Part shown: positions 1 to 13,631 of the stretch, in pieces | Numbering within the stretch: the stretch's first letter is position 1 | Layout: every line of letters begins with the position of its first letter | NCBI RefSeq assembly: GCF_041260155.1 | Contig: NC_091940.1 | Coordinates: 33,181,341 to 33,245,340 of the forward strand | DNA: 64,000 nucleotides | Source: Ptychodera flava | Taxonomy: Eukaryota; Hemichordata; Enteropneusta; Ptychoderidae | Direction: 5' to 3' | Notes under the pieces: model-generated | The model's input: the letters and a program-made list of their open reading frames with translations, nothing else | Told to the model about the DNA's origin: nothing | Databases searched by the model: none | Position numbers and translations under genes: made by a program

Positions 1-1194
1 CCTCGTTCTGATGTACCTTGCACTTGCTCGCAAGATGGCCGGCCGGGCCGGTGCAGGCGGGGTGCTGCAGCCTGCAGCCTGCATGCTGCTGGCATGGTGG
101 TTTCACACACCGACGCGTACGCGTGAGTGATAGATGTATCTATATGGAGCCGGAGGTATACGAGATAATTGCAGCGAGATATTTGGCTTGCTTGCGCATG
201 GACCCGACCGTTCCGAGACGGGACAGCTCGACAGGGTTGTATGGCTAAAATGTCGCTGTCGGCAGTGTTCGGCTCGTCGTCTCTCTGAATCACAGTACTC
301 ACTCAGATCAGGACCGGGTATGTAGTGTACAGTTTGGGTAAAAGGGAGTACTAGTATGTACATCAGACACCCGTCGCCCATGACACCCGTCGCCCGTGCA
401 GCTGTGGTGGCATCGGGCGCAATGCAGCTTTCTCTTCAGATGGAACGTAAAAATAAGAAATCTTAGTAAATAATTATGACATGCACTCCAAAGGTGTAAC
501 ATGTGCCAGTTTTATGTGTGCGAGACCAGACAATCAGCGAATGTATTATTTTTGCCCTAATTACTATCATTGCTTTGCTTGTACTTCCATGTGTTTGTTT
601 ATCATGTAAATTCAGAAAGAACATCAGTTTATTATGAGCTCTACCGTCATTTTTAGCGTTTGCTACCAAGATTACGCAGTGCTAGTATAACAAATTTGAA
701 CCTGCGAGTGAACCGTTGTCGTCATTTTACAAGTCTACGTCATGTTATAGTGTCACGCGAGGGTACATGTGTTTCGAATTCAGTGATCTGTGGTGGTCAC
801 ACGTAATCTCAATGACGTATTAATAACTGATTGGAATGACAAACACAACATTGAGTCATCCGTGTTGTTTACGTCCTCCGGCTAAACATCATTTCCAACT
901 TCCGAGGCCAATCAACACCATTATCTGATCGTGAATGGTGTAATTTGCATATTTGCCATATCATGTAATGACCTTCCGCGAACCAAAATGTTACAAAGGC
1001 GGATCCCTTTTATTATATCGGCCAGAGTTGCACCAATAGCCCATGGACACTTAAGCGCTCTACCGACACGACTGACCGCAGTTACATCGTAACTACACTT
1101 TGCTCATGACTTGTCAGAGAGTAAACAGCAGTAAGACTTGCATGTGGCCATGAAGCCCAATAACGAGTCCGTATTTTTCCTTTCCTTGTCACAG
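1..1194. other. Region upstream of the first AGXT2 exon found
   Basis: No coding exon can be supported here. The first 120 bases are GC-rich with short CTGCAG-type repeats; the rest is AT-rich. The missing first AGXT2 exon, which should carry the mitochondrial leader and about 30-40 residues, may lie here or to the left of the window. The first exon found begins with two bases that complete a split codon, so an upstream coding exon must exist. I found no ATG-containing exon with a matching splice donor that I could defend. Confidence 0.5.
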
Positions 1195-4100
1195 CTTTGG
1201 CTGCGCTGAGCCCCAAAGTAGAGGAGCTAGATTTCGAGTCGGTACAGATGCCCCCAACTGACTTCAAACCAGACAAGTACACCGTAAGTTTTCACCCTCA
1301 CATTTTGTCTGGTACAAAGTGTGCACAGTGCAAGAATATTTGTGTATTAAACTTTTACACATTCCTATCTCAGCCATAGTTTTTTCAAAGTTAGCAAACA
1401 TTACGCCACAAATCCATTAAATTTTTAACTCAGAAAAGTTTCAAAGGGAATGATCTTAAAGGTAGAATGTGCCTGGGGGACAGAAATTCTTGCTTTCAAA
1501 TTTTGTCAATTCTCTTCTGATCTACCACTTGTGTAGGCTCATTTTAAAGCTCTTGATGAAAGAAAAGTTTTCACTGTCTTAGTTTTTTGCAAATCGAAAA
1601 TTTATTTTCCCCATAGAGTTGCCTCAGGGATGGCAGCCATTTTGAATTCCGAATATCGGTAAATTTTAGTAGTTTGTCTCTCCAGTACCAAATTTTTGCA
1701 TGGTGACGCCTGATTTTTATTCTTGCTTTGGTAAGAGAATGGTTGAAATCAAAAGTTTAAATCTTTCACTTTTGAGGTGCAACTAAACAAAACATTTCAG
1801 TGTCCATGCCTACCATAAAATAAAGAAATGCAACATGCTACTTTGTCAAAAGCTTTACTACACTACCGTCACTAATCTGTGTCCCCCATTGGTTTAGTCA
1901 GTGCCTTTTATCTTTCATTCTGAGAGTAAAAGGATGTTGAAAATTTTCAAACAAAAGTGAAAATGGAAGAGACTATTTTCAACTTCCAAGTGCTGTCCCT
2001 GAAAAGCTATGATGATTTTGATATTCCCCGAAGACTTGTATGCTACTTCGTATGACTTCGTTTCAGGGAATCACATTCGAGGAAGCAATGAAAGTCCGCA
2101 AGGAGAGGCTGACACCATCGTTGATGACATACTACCAGAAACCAATCATGTTCGTCCAAGGTCATGGCCAGTGGCTGTATGATGAACGAGGGAGACGATA
2201 TCTTGATCTTTTTGCAGGTATCAACACAGTCAGCTGTGGGCATTGTCATCCGTAAGTATTTTTTCTAAAAATTCACTCACCCTGTCAAACTTTCTTTTCT
2301 TTCTCACAAAAGAAACTTCATTTGAAGATTGCAGCTCAGTTATTGTAAAACTTCAAATGGAGTTTTTTTGCTTCATTAAAATTGATAACTGCACCTTTCC
2401 TATGAGGAAATCTTAACCCTTTACTCAGAAAACATTTTTGAAGCAATGTCAGTTCAGTCGTACAGTTTTGAGATATAATGAGTGATTGTTAAATCTGAGT
2501 TAAAAGGGAGGGATTCCCGTAGAAAAGGTACGGTTGAATTCTCAATACTCCATGCTGAGTAGACGTTTGTTATTATTGGAAATTCAGCTCTTTAAGTGTA
2601 ATGCTTTCTACAAACACAGTGATGGCGCAAGAAAAAATTATTGCTTGGCGCTAAACATGTTTTTATCAGAGGATTAAAATCATTGTTCAGTAAATTGCTT
2701 GTTCACCTGCCAAGCTGTCAGTTTGCAATTGGCAGTTTGCCATCCTCTGATAAAAGACTGATAGCGACCATAAAATAAAATAATACTGCCACCATAGGCT
2801 TCTGCTGGTAACCTTCATAACTCCGTTGTACTACATTCAATCAGTTCTCAGCCAATTGATGGGCCTCCGCGGACTCTGCTATTTATGATACAACTGGAAC
2901 TGATCAGCTTACAAGGAAAAGTGAACTGTCCACATTTACAAAAAAATTTTTGCATAACCCCCTCACCCTCCTCACTCCCACTCACATGATATGACTCACC
3001 GCCACTTATATCATGTATGTTTAACCCACTCACCAACATGGTTGGGTCCAAACCCACTGTTATCAGGGGTCATGGCGGACCTGTTTACCGGAAATTAGGG
3101 TGAACAGGTCAAGTCAGCATAGCAATTTTCAGTGTATCTTCACATCCCCACAATGACAGGTATGTGGCAGCCAAAAGGTGGAACCTTATCTTCAGTGAAT
3201 TTGTGGACATTATTTGAACTTTTTGTCTTCTGATCAATTATAGTTGTAAAGGAAATGATTTCAGCAGTTCGTTGGCGCATGTACATCACTGTAGCTTGAC
3301 ATGTTGAGCAGTAGAAAGTATCTGTGCGCAACTCCAAAAGAATACTGACCAATAGAGAAACCAAAAGTTGTATGTTTATGAACTTTCTCCACAAAAGATG
3401 ACAAGAAAAATTGTAATCACAAGTTACAGAACCAGCTGATTCAACCTGCTTTGGAGGCTGTGTCATGTGATACTCAGATTGTGATGACAAACTATGTATG
3501 AAACGACATCAGACTGCAATTCAGCATTTAATCAACAGTCATTCAGACATATATGAAAACAAGTTTGCTAAGCTGACATACAGTCCACTGTTCATGAATG
3601 CATGTTTCGTTGCAGAGATGAAAACTGTGAATGGTATTTACCCCAAAAGCAAATGTAAAAATTCCATGAGTCGTCATGCAAGTTTTGTCAAAAAAAATTC
3701 CCAGAAAGGGAATCAGTATATACATTGCTTGGTGAACCTCCTGTTATGGAAAATATCATCTCCGCTGATACAGATTATATTTGGCCAGCTTCAAAGCCCT
3801 CTAATTGCTGTAATCATTTCTGTGTAAGTTTTGATTCTTTTGTGAAGCAGAGACCACTCAGGGTATGAATTGGCTGTAGCAGTGGATGGAATGTCAAATA
3901 ATTGAATAAGTCCCCCTCTCCCGAACAATAAGTGAAATTTTGAACAAATTTGGCATGTTGCATAAAACTACTGCTTTCCAAAGGGTGTTTTGAATTGTGA
4001 CACCTTCATCAGTGCTTTGAGTAAAGCAGGAAAAGAAAAAGAAAAAGCAAAAACTTCATGTAGAATAAATTAATAATTTTGGCTTTACTTAATTTGAAAT

Positions 4101-7100
4101 TACCCATCGGCCATATTTAACATGTAAAACAACAAACAATCAATCCAAAAAACCCCCTCATGATCATAATCTTCTAAGAAACTGGTTTGATTGCTTAAAA
4201 TTGGACAAATTCATGATCCTAATCAAAACAAAATTGAAATTTCTGACATTGTTGGATTTTTAAAAATAGATAAAGAATTTGCTTGGTATAATTCAATGCT
4301 TGAAAAGTTCCTCGCAACATTTTATTTACAAAATCCAGGAAATCAGTTTTTGCAACAGTGATACTGTGGGCCAATGGAAAGAGAGACCTGTGTGTGAAGC
4401 ACCCCTAACTCCCTCACTGTTAGCAAACATCATCCCCTGAGGTAGCTTTGCAAGCACTGAAGGTGCCAAGCGCACGCAAATCTTAAATTCTAATCCCAAA
4501 ATGGAGAACCAAAAAGATGTGATATTTAGAGAGAAAGTCTCCTACAATATTAAGCAATCAATCTAGAAATATTGAAATATATTCAAAGAAAGGTTAAAAA
4601 ATTTTAAAAAGTTGTCAATGTGGTGGTGGTTAATGGCTGCGTCAAGTGACCCCTGGGAGTCGTGTGCTTGAGAAAGAGTCAGGAAGCTGTCTGGCAGTTG
4701 TGTCGGGGTCACCACTAATGCTCATTGCCATGTGTTCTCAATCTTTCTACCCAACAGGAAAGTGGTGGCTGCTTTAGAAAAACAAATGAAGACGTTGTGG
4801 CATACTAGCAACATATATATACACCCAAAGATCCACGAATATGTCACCAAATTAACTGATAAGCTACCAGGGGATTTGAAGGTAGTGGACAGTAGTGGTG
4901 CTTTCATTTTGCATGTGCTTCTGTTCCAGTGCTGTCCACTGCAAATTTATACTATCTTTTCAAATTTCCATTCAATGATAAGAAAAAGAAAAAAAACCAA
5001 CACTTCATGTGCTTCAGTTGTCTGCCAAGCAAAAATTTACACTTGCCTTTTATTAGCTATAAAACACTTTTTGCTCTGAACATAGAAGTAATTACAGTTA
5101 CACCTGTCTGACAAAAATAAGTGTCCAGAATATTGGGCATCGTATTTTCAAATGTTTGATAATTTACCAAAATTTGATATAAAATTCGCAGAAAACAGAA
5201 AAAAAATAGCTGTGCAGTACACCTCCCGGCATGTCCCATTGTACTGGTGTTCTCCAATGGTGAAAACTCTTGCTGTATGTGCATGTCGACAGGTCTAACG
5301 TTATTATGGTGTTTGTATTTTGAGATGACTTATATATTTGGCATGATACGACAAAATATTATACTTACATAGCTATTTCACAGCCATACCATTATTTTAC
5401 TGTTTCACTACAATGGCACAGTATCCCACATGGTCCAAAGGGGGCAAATACATCTCCTTACGTGATATGTTGTATCGCTATGGAACTGATCATCATGAAG
5501 TCTCTCTAAAAACGCAAAAAAAAGGGAAACTTCCCCTCTGCTAAAAAAGTTAATTGAACTAAAATTGTGACAATAATATACTGGCTGTGAAAAAGTTATA
5601 GTAATTGTGATGCTAAAGAAAGAAAGAAATCAGAAATTTTATCATGAAATTCTCAAATACAATTTCTGTCAGAACTGGAACTTCATACTGAAGCACATGA
5701 AGTGTTAGTTATCAAAGATAAAGAAATTGTCACAGGCATAAAGAATATTATTCAATATCTAGCTGTATTCTGTCTCTGCATCACCTGTGACTATACTCTG
5801 GTTGAGGCTGGGATGTAGGTCTGTAGGATTTTGCTATTCACAGGATTGGTATCGCATCAACTATAGTGGCTGAGCTAGGCTTCTTAAAAAATATATATCA
5901 AGCTTTGTGCTATAGTTCATTGTCCAAACTATACAAAATTTGAAAGTTCCTATCTATTTCATCTACACAATCCCTGGAAGGGTGCTTTCTCTCTGTGATC
6001 AGTTATTACGGCTGTCTTTGAAAAAAAAAAAAAGGAAAATTATGGAAACCCTAGAAACAATTGAATGAAAACAGTTCAAATCTGTTATTCAAAATTTTCG
6101 TAGACTTTTATCCCCATTTGCATATGATCTCAATGCAAGGCTTCCTGGTATAGCTGCAGTTTATTTTGGAAATTGATCAATAATAGAATGTCCGAACATG
6201 CCTGATACGATGTATATTGTACATGCATGTATCAAAAATACCATCAGACGGAAGCATAGAATCAGTTACACTTTTTGAATTCCTATCGTTTTGTTATCAT
6301 ACATTTGCGCCTACTTTTGTTTTAACACATTTACGTATTCATGAGGAACAAAGAACGCGCACAAGGCTTGATAGCAATGTACAGCTGTTAGGTATTTCAA
6401 GTGTTAGGTGCTGATGATGGTCAACGTATCCAGAAGTGGCAGCAGAGTTTGCAGTCCGGGCAATGCAGTCATCCATAGGTCGGGGGAAATGGTGGTGCGT
6501 TTGTTCTGCAGTGCTCTCAAGATACCGCATCAATCGTTCCAGCCAGAATTCATTTCATTTTTCAGAAAGCTGTTGTAGCGGAGCAGTTTTGAAGCAGTTC
6601 TATTTTTCTCCAATCCGGCGAACCTCTCTTGAATTTTAAAAAGGTGCGGAATAAAAAGAAATCTGCATTGTGTGCTTTTAACCCTTTCACAGGATCTTAC
6701 AGCAGTTGAAAGGGTTGGCTGGCGTTTTTAGGTTTAAGCGGTAGTTACAAAGCCATGTCACACGAACCGTCCGGAGGATGTGAGGAGTCTGATGTTTTTC
6801 TAAACAATTTCAGGTGGCATACATCGTGAACAGTGGATCTGAAGCCAATGACTTAGCTATGTTATTAGCAAGACTTCACACCGCAGCTTTGACATCATTT
6901 CACTGAGGTATGCAATTTTCATTTTATGCCATTTGTTTGGACTCATTTTTGAAGTAAATGACGTTTTACTGTCTTGTGTTTGTGAAACTGGCAAATTTTC
7001 CCATAGAGATAGCACTGGCTACAGAAGCCATTTTGAATTCAAATATTGATAACTTTTATGTAATTTGTTTCTCAAATTCCAAAGTTTTGCATGCTAGCTG

Positions 7101-10100
7101 ACCTCTTACTTTTATTCTTGATGATGAGAAAACGTGGTTACAAATTTCCTCGAGGAGAGCTTGAACAAAAAGCATAAAACTTTCTCTGTCGAGGCAATAT
7201 TACATAATTTATACTGAGAGGATCTTGTTTTTGGTAACAAATAACATACATTTTTGATCAGAATATCTTTTACAGCATTTCCACACAACTTTTTACTCAG
7301 AAATTTGGACAATTGTTAAAAATCTTGGACGAATAGCACAAAGCTTTTAACATTTTGTGCAAATTAATGAGAAACTGCATCTGAATTTTAGGGGATCCAG
7401 TGTCGGCTGTCCTCTGCAACAAGCTATGAACCATTCTCTTTTTTCTTTTATTAAACCCTTTTGTTTCTCTGACCCTGACACCCCCATTTCTCAGTGTAAA
7501 GGTCTAACTTTGCAACTCAAAACAAATTAAGATTGTGCAAAAAGTTTGTGGTGGTGATGCTGAGTCCAGGTTTGATTTACAGCTACAATCAAATTATCCA
7601 TTTGAATATTAGTCTTCAGAATCCAATGTCACGTTATTTGCAAGAACATGGAGTGAAAATGTGGAATTTACCAAATATGATTCTGTACTGCCATATTTAG
7701 ACGTGTTTTCATGATGATCAAAGATCTAGAATACAAAAGTTCAATGTCAGGTATATAACTGCCAACATTACTTGCGTGTCTCAACAAAATCAAACGTATT
7801 TCCTTACAATAATATGTGCTGAGCTAACTTTTTAAATTTTCCATCCATGGCTCCTAGGAGTGCCTATCATGGCGGAAGTCCCTACCTCCAGGGATTGACA
7901 GCGTTGCAGACCTGGAACTACTCCTTTGCTAGAGGCTTTGGTATCCATAACAGCATGAATGCTGATGTATTCCGTGGACCGTATGGTGGTGCCCATTGCC
8001 GAGACTCCCCTGTGCAGGTATGTCATCCACATTTTGTTAATCCTCAAAGGTAAAGATAAAATCATATTTTCTTTTTCTCTGCATTTTCACCAATTCTCAT
8101 GATCTAGCTATTCTAAGAAGTACCAATTGACAGAAGCTTTCATTTGAAGGATGCCAATACTTGTCATTCTTTGACAGTTCCAAGATCCTAATCATCATGA
8201 CATCACATACTGTTAAGAGCTTAGTGAACTCGCACACCCCAAGTATATCTCCAAAGTACCAGCATATATCCCTCTTTTACAAATGATTTTTTTGCATGTA
8301 TTTCCAGACAATCCGTAGCTGTGACTGCCCGTCCGGACAGTGTCAGGCTAATGACAAGTATGTACACCAAGTAGAGGATCTGCTGAACCATTCCTGCCCC
8401 AAGAGCATTGCCGGCATTTTTATTGAACCCATCCAGGTGAGTATAGCGTGGAGATCAAAATTTATCCAGTTGAACTTCTAGGTGTGATACATCAGGAGCA
8501 ATCTAGAATTAGCTATTAGGATTATCAAGCCTAAACAATACAATCAGCATGTTTTAAGTCATTCCATGAATTCAGAGTTTTTGATATGGACAAATATGAA
8601 TACTTTCATGGTTATGTTGAGATGGTACATTGCCCTCTTGTAGGACAGCCTTTTTGTGTTGTTAAAATTTTCTCAATTTCTTCCCAATTTCTTGTATCTG
8701 TATAATACTTGTAAATATTTGTTCAGTTCTTGCATTGGTACTTGATATAAGTAACAACCCTTCACATTTTCTGTATTTATGACGTTTACAGTGTTATCAA
8801 AGGGGATATTTTCTTTTCATTTGTTGCAATGAAAATGTCTAAACAAAACACAGGCAAGTTTAGTCAAAGTGGGATGTACTCTTAATGGAAAATTGTCGCT
8901 TGATTATCTTTCAGGGAGCTGGTGGAATTAACCAGTATCCCAAGGACTTTGTGAAGGGTGCTTACACTGTAGCTAGAAAGAAGGGTGCTCTCTGCATTGC
9001 TGATGAGGTACAGACTGGCTTTGGTAGAATGGGTAGCCACTACTGGGGATTTGAGACACATGGTGTCATGCCAGATATTGGTAAGTGATATTAGGTCCCT
9101 GTCATTGAAATTTCTTGTATGATAATCCAGTGTTCAAATATATAGACATTCAGAGCCGAGTCAGTGAAAGTCTGATAAAAGAAGTTCTTAATCAATGTGA
9201 CTTAACCTTTTCAACAATTGACTGTGCATATACCTAGGGTAGGTGAACATATGCACAGGGATATTAGGGCAAAATGTCAAGTCAGTTCTCAGGGATACCT
9301 AAAGCCACTCAGATCCCAATATTGTACACGTAAACTGTCTCTAACCTGTGACATAATTCTTTTACAGAGTTGCTGAGACTCATGTCAATAATTAGGACCA
9401 GTTTATCTGGTCATTGTTATTCCTAAATTTGTCTGATAACAGATTCTTTAATGACCCCTTGTTTTAATCTGTTATTCTTTTTTGTTATATTCAAGTTACC
9501 ATGGCAAAGGGTATTGGTAATGGTTTCCCATTGGCCGCTGTGGTTACCACACCAGGTGAGAATCTGCAGCTATCATCATGGTTGACTCTATGCTGTAAAA
9601 TAGTCATGTAAAATAGTCCAAAGTCATGAATAGGATGTGATCAACGTATGAGCATAATAGCATACAATGACTGTAATCATGAAGCTTTGACCACAAATCT
9701 AAAACAAGACTAATTATCTGTCTGTAAAGTGCCCACCAAATGTGATGTTTTGTCCTCTACAATGTGTAATAAGTAAACTTTTATTGACTGTTCAATCTTA
9801 TCATTTTTCAAGATCAGTAGCTGTAATTACTTGACTGTCAAGGATCATTTAATTTCCATTCATGATATTTACATTTCACCTTTTGTATTCCAGCAATTGC
9901 CAAGTGTCTCACAGAAGCCCTACATTTCAACACATTTGGTGGCAATCCATTGGCTTGTGCTGTGGGATCTGCAGTCATTGATGTATGTAACTGTGTATTT
10001 ATATTAACAATAAAGGAAGATCATTTCCATTGGTTTATATGCACATCAGATAACATACAAACACGATCAAGCCATTATCAAGCCTGGAACATGAATATTG

Positions 10101-12376
10101 GAAACATTGCATCCCCAAACAGAATTTTGTCTGACATGGCCTTGAAAATTTCTAAGTTTAACTTTCTCCATTTTGTTCTTTGCATAGAGGATAAAGGTTG
10201 TATAGATGTCAATATGAATGCTTTCACAGGAAATTAAAATCAAATCTTTGAAAAGTTCCCCTGCTTGCAGAAAATATAAAAGAGTGTGAAATACTGTCAC
10301 TGAAATCGCTAATTATTTGAACATTTTATTGGTGAAGACATCAAATTTATTTCAAAGCTGAGAATGTGCCAGTGATAATCTGCTTTAGATTGGCATTTGT
10401 CATTGCTAATGTGATGAAAAAGTTGAGTTTTCAAGTGAGTGATGGACCCATCAAAGTGAGAAAGCAAGGGACCCTGTCACAAGTAAGGAATCTTTGAATT
10501 TGAATGAGTTGAGATGATCCCTTATTCTGTTCTCATCTTTGCTTTTGAAGGTAATTGAAGAGGAAAAATTGCAAGAGAATGCAGAAGTTATCGGCACGTA
10601 TTTGATGAAGGAGCTGGAAAAAACTTCGAGACGAGTTTGAAGTTCTGGGAGATGTCAGGGGGAAGGGCCTTATGATTGGCATTGACCTTGTCACAGATAA
10701 GGTGAGGACAGTTAACTCATGAATATTCATGTACATGTATAGACACCAACACAATGTGGTTCATAGTTGAGTTTGCGTTTATACAGCATGACCTGGTCTT
10801 TGAAGGGGATAAAATGGTATTATGGTTCTCAAAAATTGGTATACAAATTCATTTGCCAGAGTAAGCAGTTGTTATTAACAATAGGAGCACTCTTTCATGA
10901 AGTAGACTTTAAAGTTTTAACCAAACTTTGAAAAGTTGCGAAAGTCCATATGCATGAATGCACAGATGGTTATTCCAATATCAAACAGATTGTGAAATAT
11001 TTTGGTACTCTACTTTCATCTATATTCGCAGTTACATTATGAAAGGTCAAAGTTCAAGTCCAGCAATAAATGAGGCAATGATTTGAATGTGTGCATTGAT
11101 GATGTGCTCTGTGTGTGCACTGATCTTTCCCTCTCTCCAATACCAGGAATCACGTTCACACTGCCAGGACCTGATGTAACAGAAATCTTGGAAGAGACCA
11201 AAGATATGGGAATCTTACTGGGAAGAGCCGGGCTGTCTGGAAATGTAAGAAATTCATTATGTGTTCAATACACAAAGTGAAATGGCACAGCATGCCTATA
11301 CATAGTGTAAATTTGAATGCGGAACACCATCCCTATACATATAATGCTCAATTTTAGGCCAATGAATATGCTTCATTGATAAATGACTCATTGGTTGATT
11401 TGCATATTCAAACAATGCTAATTGATAATCCTTGCATAAATGAATACAATTACTGAGGAAAATTTTAGGAGCAGATAAATACCTAACCTTTACACCACAG
11501 TGTACACATTTGTCAGAGCTATTAGGACGATTTCTCGTCAAACGGGTAGGTTACCATTTTGATGGGAGTCCAAGCAGAAGAATATAGGGTGAACACAGTC
11601 CTAGCAGTATTAAATGTTCTGTGGTATCAATATTGAAAATTGGTAGTCTTTTGGAATCATGGCAATCTATTGCTTGGTGAAGGATCTTTTCTGTCTGAGA
11701 GAGCTATTCTTACTGTTTCTTAATAAAGATGAAAAGAAAATTGAAAAGATTGATAAACTCAACTGGAAAATATACCAAGAACTTTTGGAAAAAATTTGTA
11801 ATGATTTCTTCAGCTTCAATCTGGAGATCCTCTATGAAAATATTTCCATTGGTTTGAAAGTTGATTAGCAATAGCAATATCTCAGTGATTTCTCCAGAGC
11901 CCGCATTTGTGCAAATCCCCCACACATTTATACAAATTCCTACTTAATATGAGCACAAATTGCATCAGAAAAAGAGCAAGAAACAGGACTGGCATTTATT
12001 TTATATTCGGTCAATGCCATCTTAATTTGCTAATACCTTCAAAAATCTTAATTTACATAACTTAAATTTACATTATTTATTATTGTGCCCATGAATCCTC
12101 AAAGTTTCAAGCCACAGGGATATGTCCCACTTCCCTTTGACAGAAACATGGAGAAGACGCTGATATCTGAGGATGATTATTTTTGCTTTTTTTGTCATCC
12201 AGGTGCTTCGAATCAAACCACCCATGTGCATTACAAAGGCTGACGCTGACTTTGCGGTCGACGTGATGAGGAGAGCTCTCGTCAACCACACCAAGAGGAA
12301 ACCATTCTACCAGCAGAATGCGCCAAACAAACGCATCGTCACCAAGCGGAAAGTTGACATGTACGTGAAACCATGA
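1195..12376 (+). CDS. AGXT2: Alanine-glyoxylate aminotransferase 2, mitochondrial (12 exons, first exon missing)
   Basis: Class III PLP-dependent aminotransferase. In known relatives it moves amino groups from alanine to glyoxylate and also handles dimethylarginine and beta-aminoisobutyrate, in mitochondria. Exons read by GT-AG borders and conserved protein: 1195-1283, 2067-2251, 4758-4881, 6814-6907, 7858-8017, 8308-8436, 8915-9080, 9496-9555, 9894-9982, 10551-10701, 11147-11244, 12203-12376. Visible family motifs are NSGSEAND (PLP phosphate loop), [12 protein letters not shown] (aspartate that contacts the PLP ring) and [10 protein letters not shown] with the Schiff-base lysine (exon 9496-9555). 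The C-terminal exon begins [14 protein letters not shown] and ends at TGA 12374-12376. The found part is about 507 codons against about 514 in vertebrates. Three exons (6814-6907, 10551-10701, 11147-11244) have lengths one base off the frame, so the reading frame breaks three times. The conserved protein continues after each break, so assembly indels are as likely as loss of function. Confidence 0.93.
1461..1795. repeat. Dispersed intronic repeat, copy 1 (AGXT2 intron)
   Basis: About 340 bases that recur with clear but imperfect identity at 6930-7205 and 21258-21600, all in the same orientation. The shared core includes the string GGCAGCCATTTTGAATT and the order of blocks around it. No terminal repeats or coding sequence were seen; it is probably an old short interspersed element. 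Confidence 0.6.
6930..7205. repeat. Dispersed intronic repeat, copy 2 (AGXT2 intron)
   Basis: A more diverged copy of the repeat at 1461-1795, recognised by AGCCATTTTGAATTC and matching blocks on both sides. It lies just after the exon ending at 6907. Confidence 0.5.
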
Positions 12377-13631
12377 ACCAAAAAAACACTGCATATGCAA
12401 AAAAATTGCAAAGTCAACAGAAGTTATGGTTGAATCATATCTAACATAAAACTTCAAACAGATTGCTATTCTCAACAGACAAGTGGAACAAAATTGGAAT
12501 ATTTTTTCCTTCTTTTAGTGCATTTGTTCACTTTAGCAACAAAAATATTGCCCTACTCAGTGCTAAGCATTGCTTATAAATGAAAATATCTGAATATGAC
12601 AAATCATGGCAATTATTATGCCGTATTATTATGCCATCTCTCCCTTTTTTCTTCACAAACTTTACATTTTTATCATTCGTGCAGCATTACCAAAAAAGTA
12701 TGCATGAGCAAAATGCTTTTTATTTCTGATATAAAAAAATTTGCTCATTTTGAGGGGTCAAATTTAAGTTTAGAAGTATATTTTTTCACTGAGACTGGGA
12801 AAGATGACACTGCACTGACAGACAGGAATCTGTGACGCTGACAAAAAATGTTAACACGTTATCATGAAATGCCTGTTTTGGGTATATTTCTATGCCGTGG
12901 TATTTTTCATTGGTCAACGTATTCTGTAAATCCCGCATAAGAAAGTAACCTTGAGACTAAGTGGTTCATAGTTGCTGTTGTTGCCCAGCGTAGGGTCTCA
13001 ATTTTCAAAAGATCCACCTGGTTTTACTTTGTAAATAAAGTCAAGGGTTTCAAAGATGTTGCATTTTAAACATATGTCATGACCATAGAAATGGATTAAA
13101 CAAAAGGAATAGCCATGGTTTAAGCACAGACGCTAGAGCCAGATCTCGCTCCAGGGTCTATTAAGTGATTTGAATCAGTGGTATTAAAGTTAGTTTTCAA
13201 AAATTTCCCTGACTGCATCCGCCATAGGGAACTATTGTCCAGCTCATAAATTGTACTCATGGTGTCAGTTTTAACCCTGTAAAGTCTTTAGATGAACACA
13301 CAAGATACCACCTGGGGCATCTGGTCATGATATATGCCAAGAAAAGTTGCACATACGTAACAAATTTTTGGAAAGTACATTTCTTAAGCAGTTTTATTCT
13401 GTACATACATGTATGTCTTCTAGTTGAAAAATTTGAATTAAAGAATACTTGTTATATACTTCAATCGTTTACATGTCTGTCTTTCCCTGAATTTTGGGGC
13501 TTCAGATTTCAAATGAATGAGAGACTGGTGTTTACATTGAATATAGCGAGTCAGTGTGTGACGGTCAACAGTATCTTGGGGACCTAGATTCACCTTCCTG
13601 CCAGGGACTCATGCTAAGTTGGAAAACTGCA
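12377..13631. other. AGXT2 3' flank without genes
   Basis: AT-rich sequence after the AGXT2 stop codon, probably 3' UTR followed by intergenic DNA. No coding exon, RNA gene or recognisable element was seen apart from the candidate poly(A) signal listed separately. Confidence 0.5.
13034..13039 (+). promoter_or_regulatory. Candidate poly(A) signal of AGXT2
   Basis: AATAAA about 660 bases after the AGXT2 stop codon. It is one of several AT-rich candidates, so the assignment is weak. Confidence 0.3.

Noticed and set aside
3140..3827. Open frames of 109-116 codons in the large AGXT2 intron
   Set aside because: No family motifs, no splice context, and composition like the surrounding AT-rich intron.
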